From NCBI RefSeq assembly GCF_002387895.1, contig NZ_DGLI01000001.1, forward strand, positions 11,705 through 75,704: DNA of 64,000 bases, in the 5' to 3' direction. This document shows positions 34,038 to 42,921 of the stretch, piece after piece. Numbering within the stretch: the first letter of the stretch is position 1; every line of letters begins with the position of its first letter. Both the position numbers and the translations under genes were made by a program. Source of the stretch: Clostridium sp. UBA4548 (GTDB taxonomy: Bacteria > Bacillota > Clostridia > Clostridiales > Clostridiaceae). Under the pieces are notes generated by a model. It was not told the DNA's origin, did no database searches, and saw nothing but the letters and a program-made list of their open reading frames with translations.

Positions 34038-35003
34038 ATGATAACTAATAAAATATTAGCTTTAATTCTTTCATTATGTACTGCAGGAGGTCCAGCAACA
34101 GGCGCAGTTCTTGGAAACGCAGCTGGAACAGTTCCTAATAATGTAGAGTTACCTAAATTCCCAACTACAGCAGTAGTTCAAAAGCAGATTTCTAATCCAC
34201 AAAATGGTGGACAAACTATAAATTTACCTTTAAATCTTAAAAATTCTTGTGACAGTATAGCACCAATAGAAGTTCAATTACCAAATGAAAATTGTGTAGT
34301 TGCTGATGAGGACAATTCAGTAGAAGAAACACCGGTAGCAAATGAAGATGCAGTAGTTGAAACACCAAAAGCAGAAGTACCTGAAGTTGAAGTTCCAGTA
34401 ATAGAGAATCCTAAAATTGAAACTCCAGTTGTAGAAGAGCCTAAAGTTGAGGCACCAAAGGTAGAAACCCCTGTTAAGGAAGAACCAAAAACAGAAGCTC
34501 CAAAGGTTGAAACACCAGCTACAACACCAAGTACTACAGTGCCAAGCGGTGTGCCAGCAAACCCAAATAATAAGAGCTTTAAATACATGGAAGCAGTAGA
34601 AAAAGAAATTCTAACTTATGTTAATGAAGAAAGATCAAAAGCAGGTCTTAATCCATTAACTTGGGAAGAGCAAATGAGACCAATTGCTAGATATAAATCT
34701 AACAACATGCTTCAATATAACTACTTTGAGCACAATACACCATCACTAAATAATGCTAGCCCAATGGACTTAGCAACTAAATACTTCAAGTATAATACTA
34801 ATAGTTATGGTGAAAACTTATTCTACAGCCAAGGTTATGCAGAGTCTACAACCACTGCTAAGTACCTTGTAGATCAATGGATGAACTCTCCAGGTCACAG
34901 AGCTAACATTTTAAATGGTAGCTGGACAAAGATGTCTGCAGGAGTAGTGTTTAGCAGCCAAGGTAACTGGGTTTATGCTACACAACACTTCTCAACAAAA
35001 TAA
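34038..35003 (+). CDS. Secreted CAP-domain (YkwD/SCP-like) protein, copy 1
   Basis: Exported protein of 321 aa. The signal peptide is about 1-30 (NKILALILSLCTAGGPATGA). A linker follows to about 185, built of alternating V-P-E-K-rich repeats such as PKVEAPKVETPVKEE. A CAP domain (about 190-321) shows YVNEERSKAGLNPL, the cavity residues YFEHN, GENLF and GHRANILN, and ends in YATQHFSTK. There is no sortase or surface-layer motif. AAGGAG lies 10 nt before the ATG. It is nearly identical to copy 2 at 39804. CAP proteins of this type are secreted, of unknown mode of action, often tied to cell wall or sporulation. Confidence 0.93.
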   Translation: MITNKILALILSLCTAGGPATGAVLGNAAGTVPNNVELPKFPTTAVVQKQISNPQNGGQTINLPLNLKNSCDSIAPIEVQLPNENCVVADEDNSVEETPVANEDAVVETPKAEVPEVEVPVIENPKIETPVVEEPKVEAPKVETPVKEEPKTEAPKVETPATTPSTTVPSGVPANPNNKSFKYMEAVEKEILTYVNEERSKAGLNPLTWEEQMRPIARYKSNNMLQYNYFEHNTPSLNNASPMDLATKYFKYNTNSYGENLFYSQGYAESTTTAKYLVDQWMNSPGHRANILNGSWTKMSAGVVFSSQGNWVYATQHFSTK

Positions 35004-35084
35004 TTCCTAGTTGTTTAAACAAATCAAATTTAATAATTAATAAAATTTGATAGGTGAAACCTTCTAATTTTATTATAATAAATA

Positions 35085-35114
35085 GGAGACAACCAATATT
35101 GGTGGTCTCTTTTG
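35085..35114 (+). terminator. Terminator of CAP gene 1
   Basis: Stem GAGACAACCAA / TTGGTGGTCTC followed by TTTTGTTGTT, 80 bp after the stop. Confidence 0.85.
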
Positions 35115-35262
35115 TTGTTAATATATAATAAATAATAATAGATGATTAACATAAATTTTTATGAAATACTATCTATCACAATAAAAATTTAATTGTAATC
35201 TAAATGTAGTTTATTCAAGTTGCAACTGTCATGTATCCAATTTTGCTTACACCTCTATTTTT

Positions 35263-35290
35263 ATTATATCATATAGTTTCTTAAAGTAAA
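35263..35290 (-). promoter_or_regulatory. Orphan minus-strand promoter
   Basis: -35 TTTACT (35285-35290), 16-bp spacer, -10 TATAAT (35263-35268), then AGAGGTG and a TTG that opens only three codons. It points at the 3' end of CAP gene 1 with no gene behind it, so it may be the relic front of a lost gene or give antisense RNA. Confidence 0.4.
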
Positions 35291-35410
35291 CCCATATTTT
35301 TACATAACTTAATTTATAATAAGTTTAAGATTAATGGATCTAATAAGAAGATTGTTCTTCTAATATTGATAACATTTCATTATAATCCTCTAAGGTTAGT
35401 AGCACAAAAG

Positions 35411-36184
35411 TTATTCATTAAACTGTTTTAGCACCCAAGGTAATACCTCATCCAAATTGCTTATTAGTCCATAATGATCTAGATTATTAAATATTTTTAA
35501 ATTTATATTATTCTTATTTAGCTCTTCTTTTTGAAAATTTAGTTGTTCTAACAATTCACTATTATCATTTGTCCCAGAATAAATAGCTAACTTAGTACGA
35601 ATATCCACTGGCATAATGCAGGGCCAATTTTCCCATGCTTTATATTGAGCTATCAATATTTCCAAATTTGATTCCTTAATCCACAACTTATCCTCATATG
35701 TTAAATCTAGTTCATCTAAGGAATTTGTTCTCTTATGATAATTAAATTTTTCAAACTTATTTATCATCATTGGTGCAACAAATTTAAAAAAATAATCCCC
35801 CAAACAACTACCTGCACATACAGCTTTCTTTATTTTACTGCTGTTTTTTAACACCTGATAACCTATTGTTGCCCCATATGACCACCCAAAATAATAGTAG
35901 GACTCTATATTGCAATCTTTTAATATATTGTTAAAATCTTCCATTATATTTTCTATTGAATAAAAGCTAGGATCTTCTGATTTATCACTATCACCATATC
36001 CTCTTATATCTGGCATTATCAAGAAAAACTTTTCACTTAAATTTTTAACCCAATTAGTGTCATTCCATAACTTCCTATTATAACGGCCTGCACCTCCATG
36101 TGCCAATAACAATGCAGGTCCTTTGCCAGCTACACTATAAGCAATCTTTGCTCCGTCACTTGAAATAATATATCTTGTATCCAT
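35411..36184 (-). CDS. Alpha/beta hydrolase
   Basis: Protein of 257 aa. LLLAHGGAGRYNRKLW (oxyanion), MPDIRGYGDSDK, nucleophile elbow YFGWSYGATIGY (GWSYG), acid in LAIYSGTNDNSE and histidine in NNLDHYGL. The start is the ATG at 36184 after GGGGGAAG; an earlier ATG overlaps that site. A 48-bp fossil of a homologous gene lies at 42030. Confidence 0.9.
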   Translation of the reverse strand: MDTRYIISSDGAKIAYSVAGKGPALLLAHGGAGRYNRKLWNDTNWVKNLSEKFFLIMPDIRGYGDSDKSEDPSFYSIENIMEDFNNILKDCNIESYYYFGWSYGATIGYQVLKNSSKIKKAVCAGSCLGDYFFKFVAPMMINKFEKFNYHKRTNSLDELDLTYEDKLWIKESNLEILIAQYKAWENWPCIMPVDIRTKLAIYSGTNDNSELLEQLNFQKEELNKNNINLKIFNNLDHYGLISNLDEVLPWVLKQFNE

Positions 36185-36343
36185 CTTAGCTTCCCCCTTC
36201 ATCTATGGAAAATAATCGTTATTCTCTTGATAGAACCATAAAGTGTGGACTCATTCCCCTAATTTGATCCGTTTCATCTCACCAACTTACTCCTTTTAAC
36301 TTGTAATTTTACTTATATAGTTTACTGTACACCCTGCACATAA

Positions 36344-37240
36344 TTAAATTGGTACTTCTTTATTTAATCCTAGCAACTCTTGAATCCCCATTTTAAGCAT
36401 TTCAGAATCATTACGTTCATATCCTAAAATAATCTGTTGTATAGGCCAATATGAGTCATTAATTTCTGCTTTCTTTTCCGCGAGCAAAGGCTGTGGATGT
36501 CCATAAAATTTTAATACTTTTCTCCCAAACTCCTTGCCAAAATCATCTGTACTACTGTCAAGCAAACATAAAAAGTCATTGTCAGGGTCCCCTATTAAAA
36601 AGTCTCCGAAATCAATAACTCCAACTAATCTATTGTTATTAAAAACCATATTTCGAGAACTAAAATCATTGTGCACTAAGCATGGCAAATAATTAAATAA
36701 GAAATCACAGCTAAATAATTTTGAATATATACTACTTATTAATTCTTTCACCTTATCATTTAATAAATTCATTTCTCTTAATATATTAGTAAGTTTTTCT
36801 TTATCTTTTAGATATTCTTGTTTTTTATCCTGAACTCTATCCTTAAATAATGGATTCCATGAATCAATTCTGATAGCATGCAATGCTTTAAGAAAATTTG
36901 CCTCATCTATAGCTAATAAATCCTTTTCTTCTTCACTTAAGCATTGGTAATCATCATAAGATAAGTGCTGTCCCTTAATGTATGTAATCATCTTGAAATT
37001 CTCATCATTTAATATTGGTTTAGGTGTTTCAAAGGGTAAATTAAAGTTTGATAAAAAATCATACAGCATAACTTCTTTTTCTTGTGCCCTCTTAACCTCT
37101 TCCCGTTTAGGTACTTTTATAATATATTCGTCATTACATAAGTAAACCTCACTATCATCACCAGCACCAATTCTATGTAAGCTATTAACTTTTAGGTTGT
37201 CTTCGGCTAGTTTTTTTGACAAAGTAAACTCACAAATCAT
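36344..37240 (-). CDS. APH(2'')-like aminoglycoside phosphotransferase family protein
   Basis: Protein of 298 aa. N-lobe SLHRIGAGDDSEVYLCNDEYIIKVPKR, catalytic loop LVHNDFSSRNMVFNN and metal-binding GVIDFGDFLIGDPDND are hallmarks of the APH(2'')/APH Ib group. Whether it gives aminoglycoside resistance cannot be told, since many chromosomal homologues act on other substrates. The start is the ATG at 37240 after GGGGG. It lies within the stretch bracketed by the CAP duplication. Confidence 0.88.
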   Translation of the reverse strand: MICEFTLSKKLAEDNLKVNSLHRIGAGDDSEVYLCNDEYIIKVPKREEVKRAQEKEVMLYDFLSNFNLPFETPKPILNDENFKMITYIKGQHLSYDDYQCLSEEEKDLLAIDEANFLKALHAIRIDSWNPLFKDRVQDKKQEYLKDKEKLTNILREMNLLNDKVKELISSIYSKLFSCDFLFNYLPCLVHNDFSSRNMVFNNNRLVGVIDFGDFLIGDPDNDFLCLLDSSTDDFGKEFGRKVLKFYGHPQPLLAEKKAEINDSYWPIQQIILGYERNDSEMLKMGIQELLGLNKEVPI

Positions 37241-37414
37241 AAAGACCCCCATTTTAAAATCTTTTTATATTTCTTAAACTATGTTATAATTCCACAACCT
37301 CCTATAGAGGATTACCTTCTAACATCAATAATTCAGTTAATCCGTATTTAGCTAATTCCAACATTCCGTTGAACTATCTTTTATCATTTTCCTGTTCTAC
37401 CTACAAATAATAAA

Positions 37415-38011
37415 TTATTCTCCTAATTTTATATTTCCATTGATAACAGCATGAATCACTTCAATCAAAAAAGAATGTTCTCTCTCTAAAACTCTGGCAG
37501 CTAATTCTTCTGGTGTATCATTAGGCATTACTGGTACTTCTGCTTGTGCAACAATTTCTCCACTATCATACTTTTCATTTACTCTATGGATAGTTACGCC
37601 AGATATTTTCTCCCTTGCTTCTATTACAGCCTTATGTACATTCATACCATACATTCCCTTTCCTCCATACTTTGGAAGCAACGCAGGATGAATATTGAAT
37701 ATTCTATTAGAGTATTTTTGTAAAACTGAAGTTCCCAACATTTTTAAATAACCAGCTAAAAAAATCATATCAATTTCATTTGCAACTAAAATACTTAATA
37801 TTTTCTTATCTAATTCACCATTATCAGAAATTACCTTTTGGCTAATATGGTATCCTAATATTCCTTCATTTTTAGCCCTTTGTAGTGCCATAGAATTTGA
37901 ATTATTGCTAATTACTAGCTTAACCTGTGAATTTATCTTTCCTGATTTGCAACCATCAATAATAGCTTGTAAATCAGAACCCCCATGAGATGCAAATACT
38001 GCTATATTCAT
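37415..38011 (-). CDS. purN: Phosphoribosylglycinamide formyltransferase (GART-like)
   Basis: Protein of 198 aa. Purine pathway enzyme transferring formyl from 10-formyl-THF to GAR. IAVFASHGGSDLQAIIDG is the phosphate-binding start, IFNIHPALLPKYGGKGMYG carries the catalytic N-H pair, and VNEKYDSGEIVAQAEVPV holds the catalytic D. It stands alone, away from any pur operon, and a fossil fragment of another copy lies at 18500, so it may be an accessory copy with a changed role. GGGGG precedes the ATG. Confidence 0.9.
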   Translation of the reverse strand: MNIAVFASHGGSDLQAIIDGCKSGKINSQVKLVISNNSNSMALQRAKNEGILGYHISQKVISDNGELDKKILSILVANEIDMIFLAGYLKMLGTSVLQKYSNRIFNIHPALLPKYGGKGMYGMNVHKAVIEAREKISGVTIHRVNEKYDSGEIVAQAEVPVMPNDTPEELAARVLEREHSFLIEVIHAVINGNIKLGE

Positions 38012-38103
38012 AGCTAGTTCCCCCTTATTATTTAAAATTATATGTAACGCCTTAAATCTAAAGCTTTAAAACAAATAAAGTTAGTTCCAAAACAATCTTG
38101 CCT

Positions 38104-38277
38104 TTATAGCTTGGTAAATATCATCCACTTCCATGCCATATCTGCCGGATGAGACATTCCTTCTTCGTAAAGTATTACATTTTTACCCTCTGATATTAAC
38201 CTTTCCTTTATTATTCTTGCTGTGGTAGTCTTACCTGCTCCTGGTATGCCTTCTACTAAAATAAGCTTATTTTCCAT
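38104..38277 (-). pseudogene. Truncated P-loop NTPase
   Basis: Only the first 57 residues remain: NKLILVEGIPGAGKTTTARI (Walker A GIPGAGKT), then SEGKNVILYEEG and HPADMAWK. Related clostridial P-loop proteins are several times longer, so this is a 5' remnant despite the good GGAGG site at the ATG at 38277. It could still be translated as a short peptide. Confidence 0.7.
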
Positions 38278-38387
38278 AATGCCCTCCAAGTCAATTATTT
38301 AAAATCTAAAGGTTATATTGTTTTATAGGAAAACCGCTAATACAAATCACATTCTGAATACCAAATGATAAAATATACTGCATTCAT

Positions 38388-38993
38388 TTATAGCTTTCTA
38401 AATACAATAACTTGAATGTGCCCTTCCCTCTTAAAATCCACTTTCTCAAAGCCATATTCTTCAAAATTACTTTGAATTTCTTCTGGAGAATAAAACTTTA
38501 CATCACCAGCCTTTGACAATAGTACAAATGGATTAACAATTGCTCTAATAATTAATGGATAGTATATCTCCGATATATAAAGCAACCCTTTTGGTTTTAA
38601 TATTCGGCTTACTTCTTTAGCAAAGGCTTTTATATCTGGAAAGTGATGATATGAAGCACAAACAGTCACCACATGAAACATTTGATTTCTAAAGGGTGTA
38701 TACTCACAACCGCTTACTTCAAATGTCATACGTGGGCACCTTTTTTTTGCATTTTCAATCATCTTTTCTGAAATATCAATCCCATACCCTTCAATATTAT
38801 AATTATTTGCCAACATTTTAAGAAATGTTCCATTCCCACAACCAACATCTAAAATGCTACTATTATTCTCTATTGTAATTTCCCTTAATAAAAGTTCTTT
38901 AAATTTTACTGTAAACTTTCCATCAAAGGTTTTATCATAGTCATCAGCTTTTTCATTGTAACTTTTTCTTGATTTATCTTCAAAATTTTTCAC
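38388..38993 (-). CDS. SAM-dependent methyltransferase (UbiE/Methyltransf_11 type)
   Basis: Protein of 201 aa. Motif I SILDVGCGNGTFLKML, acidic residue in YGIDISEKMIENA, motif II TVCASYHHFPD and motif III ILKPKGLLYISEIYY. Starts with GTG after GGAGG. Promoter-like repeat G lies about 230 bp upstream. Substrate unknown. Confidence 0.92.
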   Translation of the reverse strand: MKNFEDKSRKSYNEKADDYDKTFDGKFTVKFKELLLREITIENNSSILDVGCGNGTFLKMLANNYNIEGYGIDISEKMIENAKKRCPRMTFEVSGCEYTPFRNQMFHVVTVCASYHHFPDIKAFAKEVSRILKPKGLLYISEIYYPLIIRAIVNPFVLLSKAGDVKFYSPEEIQSNFEEYGFEKVDFKREGHIQVIVFRKL

Positions 38994-39226
38994 AACTTAC
39001 CTCCCCCATGGTATAAATCATTGTACAACAATCTATTTTTCACTTCTGTAATTAATAAATCTATCAATAATATTGCATTTTTAACATTATAAGCTCTCAG
39101 CTTCTCTGTTTTATAAAAAGATAAGCTATATTTACCTCCCAAAACTATTGTGGCATCTTCACAATTTTCTATCTAAAATACCTATTTTAATAATTCTTTG
39201 AAATTATGGTTCTCTCAACCAAGACT

Positions 39227-39259
39227 ATTTTACCATATAATAACTGTAATAATATACCT
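39227..39259 (-). promoter_or_regulatory. Dispersed promoter-like repeat, copy G
   Basis: Duplicate of copy F with two changes. Minus-strand GGTATATTATTACAGTTA then TTATATGGTAAAATAG. Oriented toward the methyltransferase gene. Confidence 0.55.
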
Positions 39260-39380
39260 TAACTTCTAATTACTTATATCTAAAGTGAAAGTATTATGCT
39301 GTATAGCTAAATGTTCTAGGAATAACTCACAGGTGTATGATCCCTCTTCCCAGCCCCCTTTGATTTGAAGATTTTTATAA

Positions 39381-39552
39381 GGCATCTTCAAAAAATAAGT
39401 AGGTCAGTATCGTCTATTTTGTATTATACTGCGTCAACAGAACCCTTAGATAGCTCTGCTATCTGTGGAACCTGTTTCCTTATCTGCACAAGCTTGCTTG
39501 TGAACTGAAAATATCCTTCAACTCCTTAACTTATTATTTATTTTCAGATACC
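39381..39552. mobile_element. 172-bp MITE-like element, copy 1
   Basis: Ends GGCATCTTCAAAAAATAAG and, inverted, GGTATCTGAAAATAAATAA; no coding capacity. It is flanked by TAA on both sides (39378-39380, 39553-39555). The homologous site in the other CAP copy, ttttataattcatt near 33789, is uninterrupted, proving insertion with a 3-bp duplication. A shorter copy is at 61994. Confidence 0.75.
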
Positions 39553-39652
39553 TAATTCATTTATGGAAGTATGTTGCTTATCTTTAGCTTTTTATAGTTT
39601 ATAAAAAAACAGAAAAAGCTTAATTGGATAATCTTACCCTTGTTATGAAACT

Positions 39653-39765
39653 CTTGGACAGGGGTTGTTTTAGCTTTTGTCCCATGTTAAGATATGTTCA
39701 TCAGCAAGGTACTGAAGCAATAAAAGCTACTGATTGCCACAAGGAGTTACACATACCCCCAAGGA
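39653..39765 (+). ncRNA. Structured 5' leader of CAP gene 2
   Basis: Same helices as the leader of copy 1. The few differences (GGCACC to GGTACT, CTCCC to GTCCC) leave both stems intact. Confidence 0.5.
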
Positions 39766-39803
39766 AATAAGCAGCAAAATAAAAAATAAGGAGTTGTTGA
39801 TAT

Positions 39804-40769
39804 ATGATAACAAATAAAATATTAGCTTTAATTCTTTCATTATGTACTGCAGGAAGTCCAGCAACAGGAGCAGTTCTTGGAAACGCAGCTGGAACAGTTG
39901 CTAATAATGTAGAGTTACCTAAATTCCCAACTACAGCAGTAGTTGAAAAACAGATTTCTAATCCACAAAATGGTGGACAAACTATAAATTTACCTTTAAA
40001 TCTTAAAAATTCTTGTGACAGTATAGCACCAATAGAAGTTCAATTACCAAATGAAAATTGTGTAGTTGCTGATGAGGACAATTCAGTAGAAGAAACACCG
40101 GTAGCAAATGAAGATGCAGTAGTTGAAACACCAAAAGCAGAAGTACCTGAAGTTGAAGTTCCAGTAATAGAGAATCCTAAAATTGAAACTCCAGTTGTAG
40201 AAGAGCCTAAAGTTGAGGCACCAAAGGTAGAAACCCCTGTTAAGGAAGAACCAAAAACAGAAGCTCCAAAGGTTGAAACACCAGCTACAACACCAAGTAC
40301 TACAGTGCCAAGCGGTGTGCCAGCAAACCCAAATAACAAGAGCTTTAAATACATGGAAGCAGTAGAAAAAGAAATTCTAACTTATGTTAATGAAGAAAGA
40401 TCAAAAGCAGGTCTTAACCCATTAACTTGGGAAGAGCAAATGAGACCAATTGCTAGATATAAATCTAATAACATGCTTCAATACAACTACTTTGAGCATA
40501 ATACACCATCACTAAATAATGCTAACCCAATGGACTTAGCAATTAAATACTTCAAGTACAGTACTAATAGTTATGGTGAAAACTTATTCTACAGCCAAGG
40601 TTATGCAGAGTCTACTACCACAGCTAAGTACCTTGTAGATCAATGGATGAACTCTCCAGGTCACAGAGCTAACATATTAAATGGTAGCTGGACAAAGATG
40701 TCTGCTGGAGTAGTGTTTAGCAGCCAAGGTAACTGGGTTTATGCTACACAACACTTCTCAACAAAATAA
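39804..40769 (+). CDS. Secreted CAP-domain protein, copy 2
   Basis: 321 aa and nearly identical to the protein at 34038. I see about six residue changes: G18S, P35A, Q48E, and in the CAP domain S-to-N, T-to-I and N-to-S. Same signal peptide, V-P-E-K linker and CAP residues. The linker DNA is almost unchanged, while silent changes cluster in the CAP domain. Its promoter region differs from copy 1 because of the MITE-like insertion and a diverged 70-bp stretch, so the two copies may be expressed differently. Confidence 0.93.
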   Translation: MITNKILALILSLCTAGSPATGAVLGNAAGTVANNVELPKFPTTAVVEKQISNPQNGGQTINLPLNLKNSCDSIAPIEVQLPNENCVVADEDNSVEETPVANEDAVVETPKAEVPEVEVPVIENPKIETPVVEEPKVEAPKVETPVKEEPKTEAPKVETPATTPSTTVPSGVPANPNNKSFKYMEAVEKEILTYVNEERSKAGLNPLTWEEQMRPIARYKSNNMLQYNYFEHNTPSLNNANPMDLAIKYFKYSTNSYGENLFYSQGYAESTTTAKYLVDQWMNSPGHRANILNGSWTKMSAGVVFSSQGNWVYATQHFSTK

Positions 40770-40850
40770 TTTCTAGTTGTTTAAATAAGTTAGGTTTAGT
40801 AATTAACAAAATTAGATAGGTGAACCTTCCAATTTAGTTACAATAAAAAA

Positions 40851-40878
40851 GAGGCAACCAACATTGGTTGTCTCTTTT
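40851..40878 (+). terminator. Terminator of CAP gene 2
   Basis: Stem GAGGCAACCAA / TTGGTTGTCTC followed by TTTTGTTGTT. Compensating differences relative to copy 1 keep the stem. Confidence 0.85.
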
Positions 40879-40953
40879 GTTGTTACCATATAATAAATAG
40901 TGAAATCATGATTAATATGGATTTTTTTGGAGTATTAAAGATTGAAGAAATGA

Positions 40954-41388
40954 CTAAAACTGAAACTTATTTATTCTTCTTACCACCCCATAATTAACGG
41001 TAAAAAACAATGAAGCTAAAATTAACAAATGTAACACAATATGATATAGGTCTGGAATATAAACAATATCTGAAGGTATCAATTTTATTGTTTCTTCAAA
41101 ATATTTATTTTTTCCTTCCCAAGGACCAAATATCGTAAAATACCAATGTGAAAAAAATTGTGCTGAAAACCACATGAATAACCATATAGGAAGTACAAAC
41201 TTCCCAACTTTATCACTTTTCATGAACCATAAAAGAACAATAAGAAAAATAATAAAGAACATCCAATCTTCTCTATAGGATCTAGTAACCAAGATATTAT
41301 TCCCAAAGCTAACACCAATCATATCTAAAAAGAACCATGCCAAAAGAATAACATTTGAAATTAAAACTTTATTTCTTTTCTTTCCCAT
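40954..41388 (-). CDS. Small membrane protein, unknown
   Basis: Protein of 144 aa with four helices (about 9-28, 40-56, 65-85 and 112-132), aromatic-rich (WLFMWFSAQFFSHWYFTIFG). Not recognised. GAGGG precedes the ATG. It lies 22 bp after the kinase-like gene at 41411, so it is probably co-transcribed. Confidence 0.7.
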   Translation of the reverse strand: MGKKRNKVLISNVILLAWFFLDMIGVSFGNNILVTRSYREDWMFFIIFLIVLLWFMKSDKVGKFVLPIWLFMWFSAQFFSHWYFTIFGPWEGKNKYFEETIKLIPSDIVYIPDLYHIVLHLLILASLFFTVNYGVVRRINKFQF

Positions 41389-41410
41389 TTAAAATTACCC
41401 TCACCAATCT

Positions 41411-41953
41411 CTACGTATTTAAATATTCATGTACTATTATTTCAACATTCTTATTTAAATCTTCGTCTCCATTTAATCTAATCACTTTACAAGGTAAGGA
41501 ATTAGCCCATTGTGCATGGGTGCTCATACAGGGAGACCCATCAGTATCATATCTTGCTGAGTTATCAAGAAAACGGCAATGCCCTTCATACATATCGCCA
41601 CCTTCCATAATTCTCTCTCCATGTATTTCATATTCTCTCTTATTAATTCTGTCAATTCTAGTATCAACGGACGCAGTAATATGTACTGCTAAATCAAATA
41701 ATGGAACAAAAGGTTTATTAAAACTATCCATAGAACCTGCCATGACAAAATTAGTTCCTTTTGATATGTCTGCCATGAGTCTATTAACTTTCTCCTCATA
41801 AGTATACATAAGAGTAAAAGGTTTATCTGTATCCTTTCTCCAAATATAATCATCTATATCAAAATAAGGAAAATCAAGTTTTTTTGCAACTAATCTCCCC
41901 AGGGTTGTTTTTCCAGAACCAGCTGAACCAAAAATAATAATTCCTCTTGCCAT
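41411..41953 (-). CDS. P-loop kinase-like ATPase (adenylate/shikimate kinase fold)
   Basis: Protein of 180 aa. Walker A GSAGSGKTTLGRLVAKKL, DIDDYIWRKDTD as in shikimate/gluconate kinase-like folds, then NFVMAGSMDSF and the lid-like RIDRINKREYEIHGERI. Small-molecule kinase or topology-like AAA_18 protein; substrate unknown. GGAG precedes the ATG. Confidence 0.85.
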   Translation of the reverse strand: MARGIIIFGSAGSGKTTLGRLVAKKLDFPYFDIDDYIWRKDTDKPFTLMYTYEEKVNRLMADISKGTNFVMAGSMDSFNKPFVPLFDLAVHITASVDTRIDRINKREYEIHGERIMEGGDMYEGHCRFLDNSARYDTDGSPCMSTHAQWANSLPCKVIRLNGDEDLNKNVEIIVHEYLNT

Positions 41954-42029
41954 TTCTTTTAATCTCCTTAATAGAAATTTGCTATTAAACTTCTCTTTTA
42001 CAAATAATAGCTACTCTAAACATATTTAT

Positions 42030-42077
42030 ATCCTCTTATATCTGGCATTATTGAAAACTCTTCACTCTAAATTCCAT
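42030..42077 (-). pseudogene. Alpha/beta hydrolase gene fossil
   Basis: 48 bp match 35998-36046 within the hydrolase gene at 35411 (region IMPDIRGYG). A remnant of a second copy near CAP gene 2, in the same relation as hydrolase and CAP gene 1. Confidence 0.6.
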
Positions 42078-42103
42078 TAATTAAGTCACTTTTATCAGAA
42101 GAA

Positions 42104-42580
42104 TTACTTTTTATAAAGCAATTCTTCTGAATAATCAGCCTCACTATATAACTTCTTTATTTCATTATAAACATTACTATCAACATATTTGCCACCATTT
42201 TTCACTTCATTTTCATAAATAAACATAGAATTTTTTGAGACACTTATAGAGTTTATATAATGCTTTGCTTTATCATTATTATCTATAAGTTCAATAATAA
42301 ATTCAGTCTTTCTAATTTCCTTATTATATTCAGAAAGACTGATTGATTTTAAGTAATTCAATATCTTTTCTATATCCTGTGGTTTATCAATCATCTTGCT
42401 TCTGCCGCTCTCCTTTTTGTCACTTGTAATTGTTGCATTTATAAATTCAATCCTCTTAACTTGGTCTATATTAATTCCCTCAAAAGGCTTCGATATTTTA
42501 CTGTTTTCCTCTTGAGAACACCCACCTAACACTGTCATGAGTACAAATAAACCCAATATAATTATTATAGTCCTTTTCAT
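42104..42580 (-). CDS. Putative lipoprotein
   Basis: Protein of 158 aa. The signal peptide MKRTIIIILGLFVLMTVLGG ends in lipobox LGGC, so it is anchored outside the membrane. The mature part is charged and unrecognised (VKRIEFINATITSDKK, FIIELIDNNDKAKHYINS). The start is the ATG at 42580 with GGGAG upstream; an upstream ATG would give a spurious 16-residue extension. Confidence 0.8.
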   Translation of the reverse strand: MKRTIIIILGLFVLMTVLGGCSQEENSKISKPFEGINIDQVKRIEFINATITSDKKESGRSKMIDKPQDIEKILNYLKSISLSEYNKEIRKTEFIIELIDNNDKAKHYINSISVSKNSMFIYENEVKNGGKYVDSNVYNEIKKLYSEADYSEELLYKK

Positions 42581-42725
42581 TATTCTCACTCCCAATTCAT
42601 CAATAGTATGAATAAAAAGTTTTGTCATTCTCCTTGGTTCCTCTAGTCCTTCGCGATTAATTACCTCTATAACACTTAATAAGAATTTTGTGTGGTCTGC
42701 TTTACGTAGACTGTTCTTATTTTCT

Positions 42726-42826
42726 TCACTTTAAGGTTGCATTAACATAATAAAACTTTGACCTTCTATTGTTATTGGGGTTGAAGTCACCATAGAAATA
42801 CTCTGTATGTTTTATGAGTTCTATGT
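42726..42826 (-). pseudogene. Possible gene 3'-end remnant
   Basis: In the 340-bp gap, a minus-strand frame reads ELIKHTEYFYGDFNPNNN then RRSKFYYVNATLK-stop, protein-like but without start. Not recognised; the remainder of the gap shows nothing. Confidence 0.25.
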
Positions 42827-42921
42827 TGAAGTTTGCTAAAAGTTCATGGGGATTTTAGGAGATTCTTAAATAAATTACCCTTATTTATTCACCTTAAAAA
42901 CCCTCATATAAATGAAACTAT

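Noticed and set aside
34274..34588. Plus/minus overlap: 104-codon minus-strand frame inside CAP gene 1 (and its twin at 40040-40354)
   Set aside because: It mirrors the low-complexity V-P-E-K linker of the CAP gene, has no ribosome site and exists only because the linker codons lack stops in reverse.
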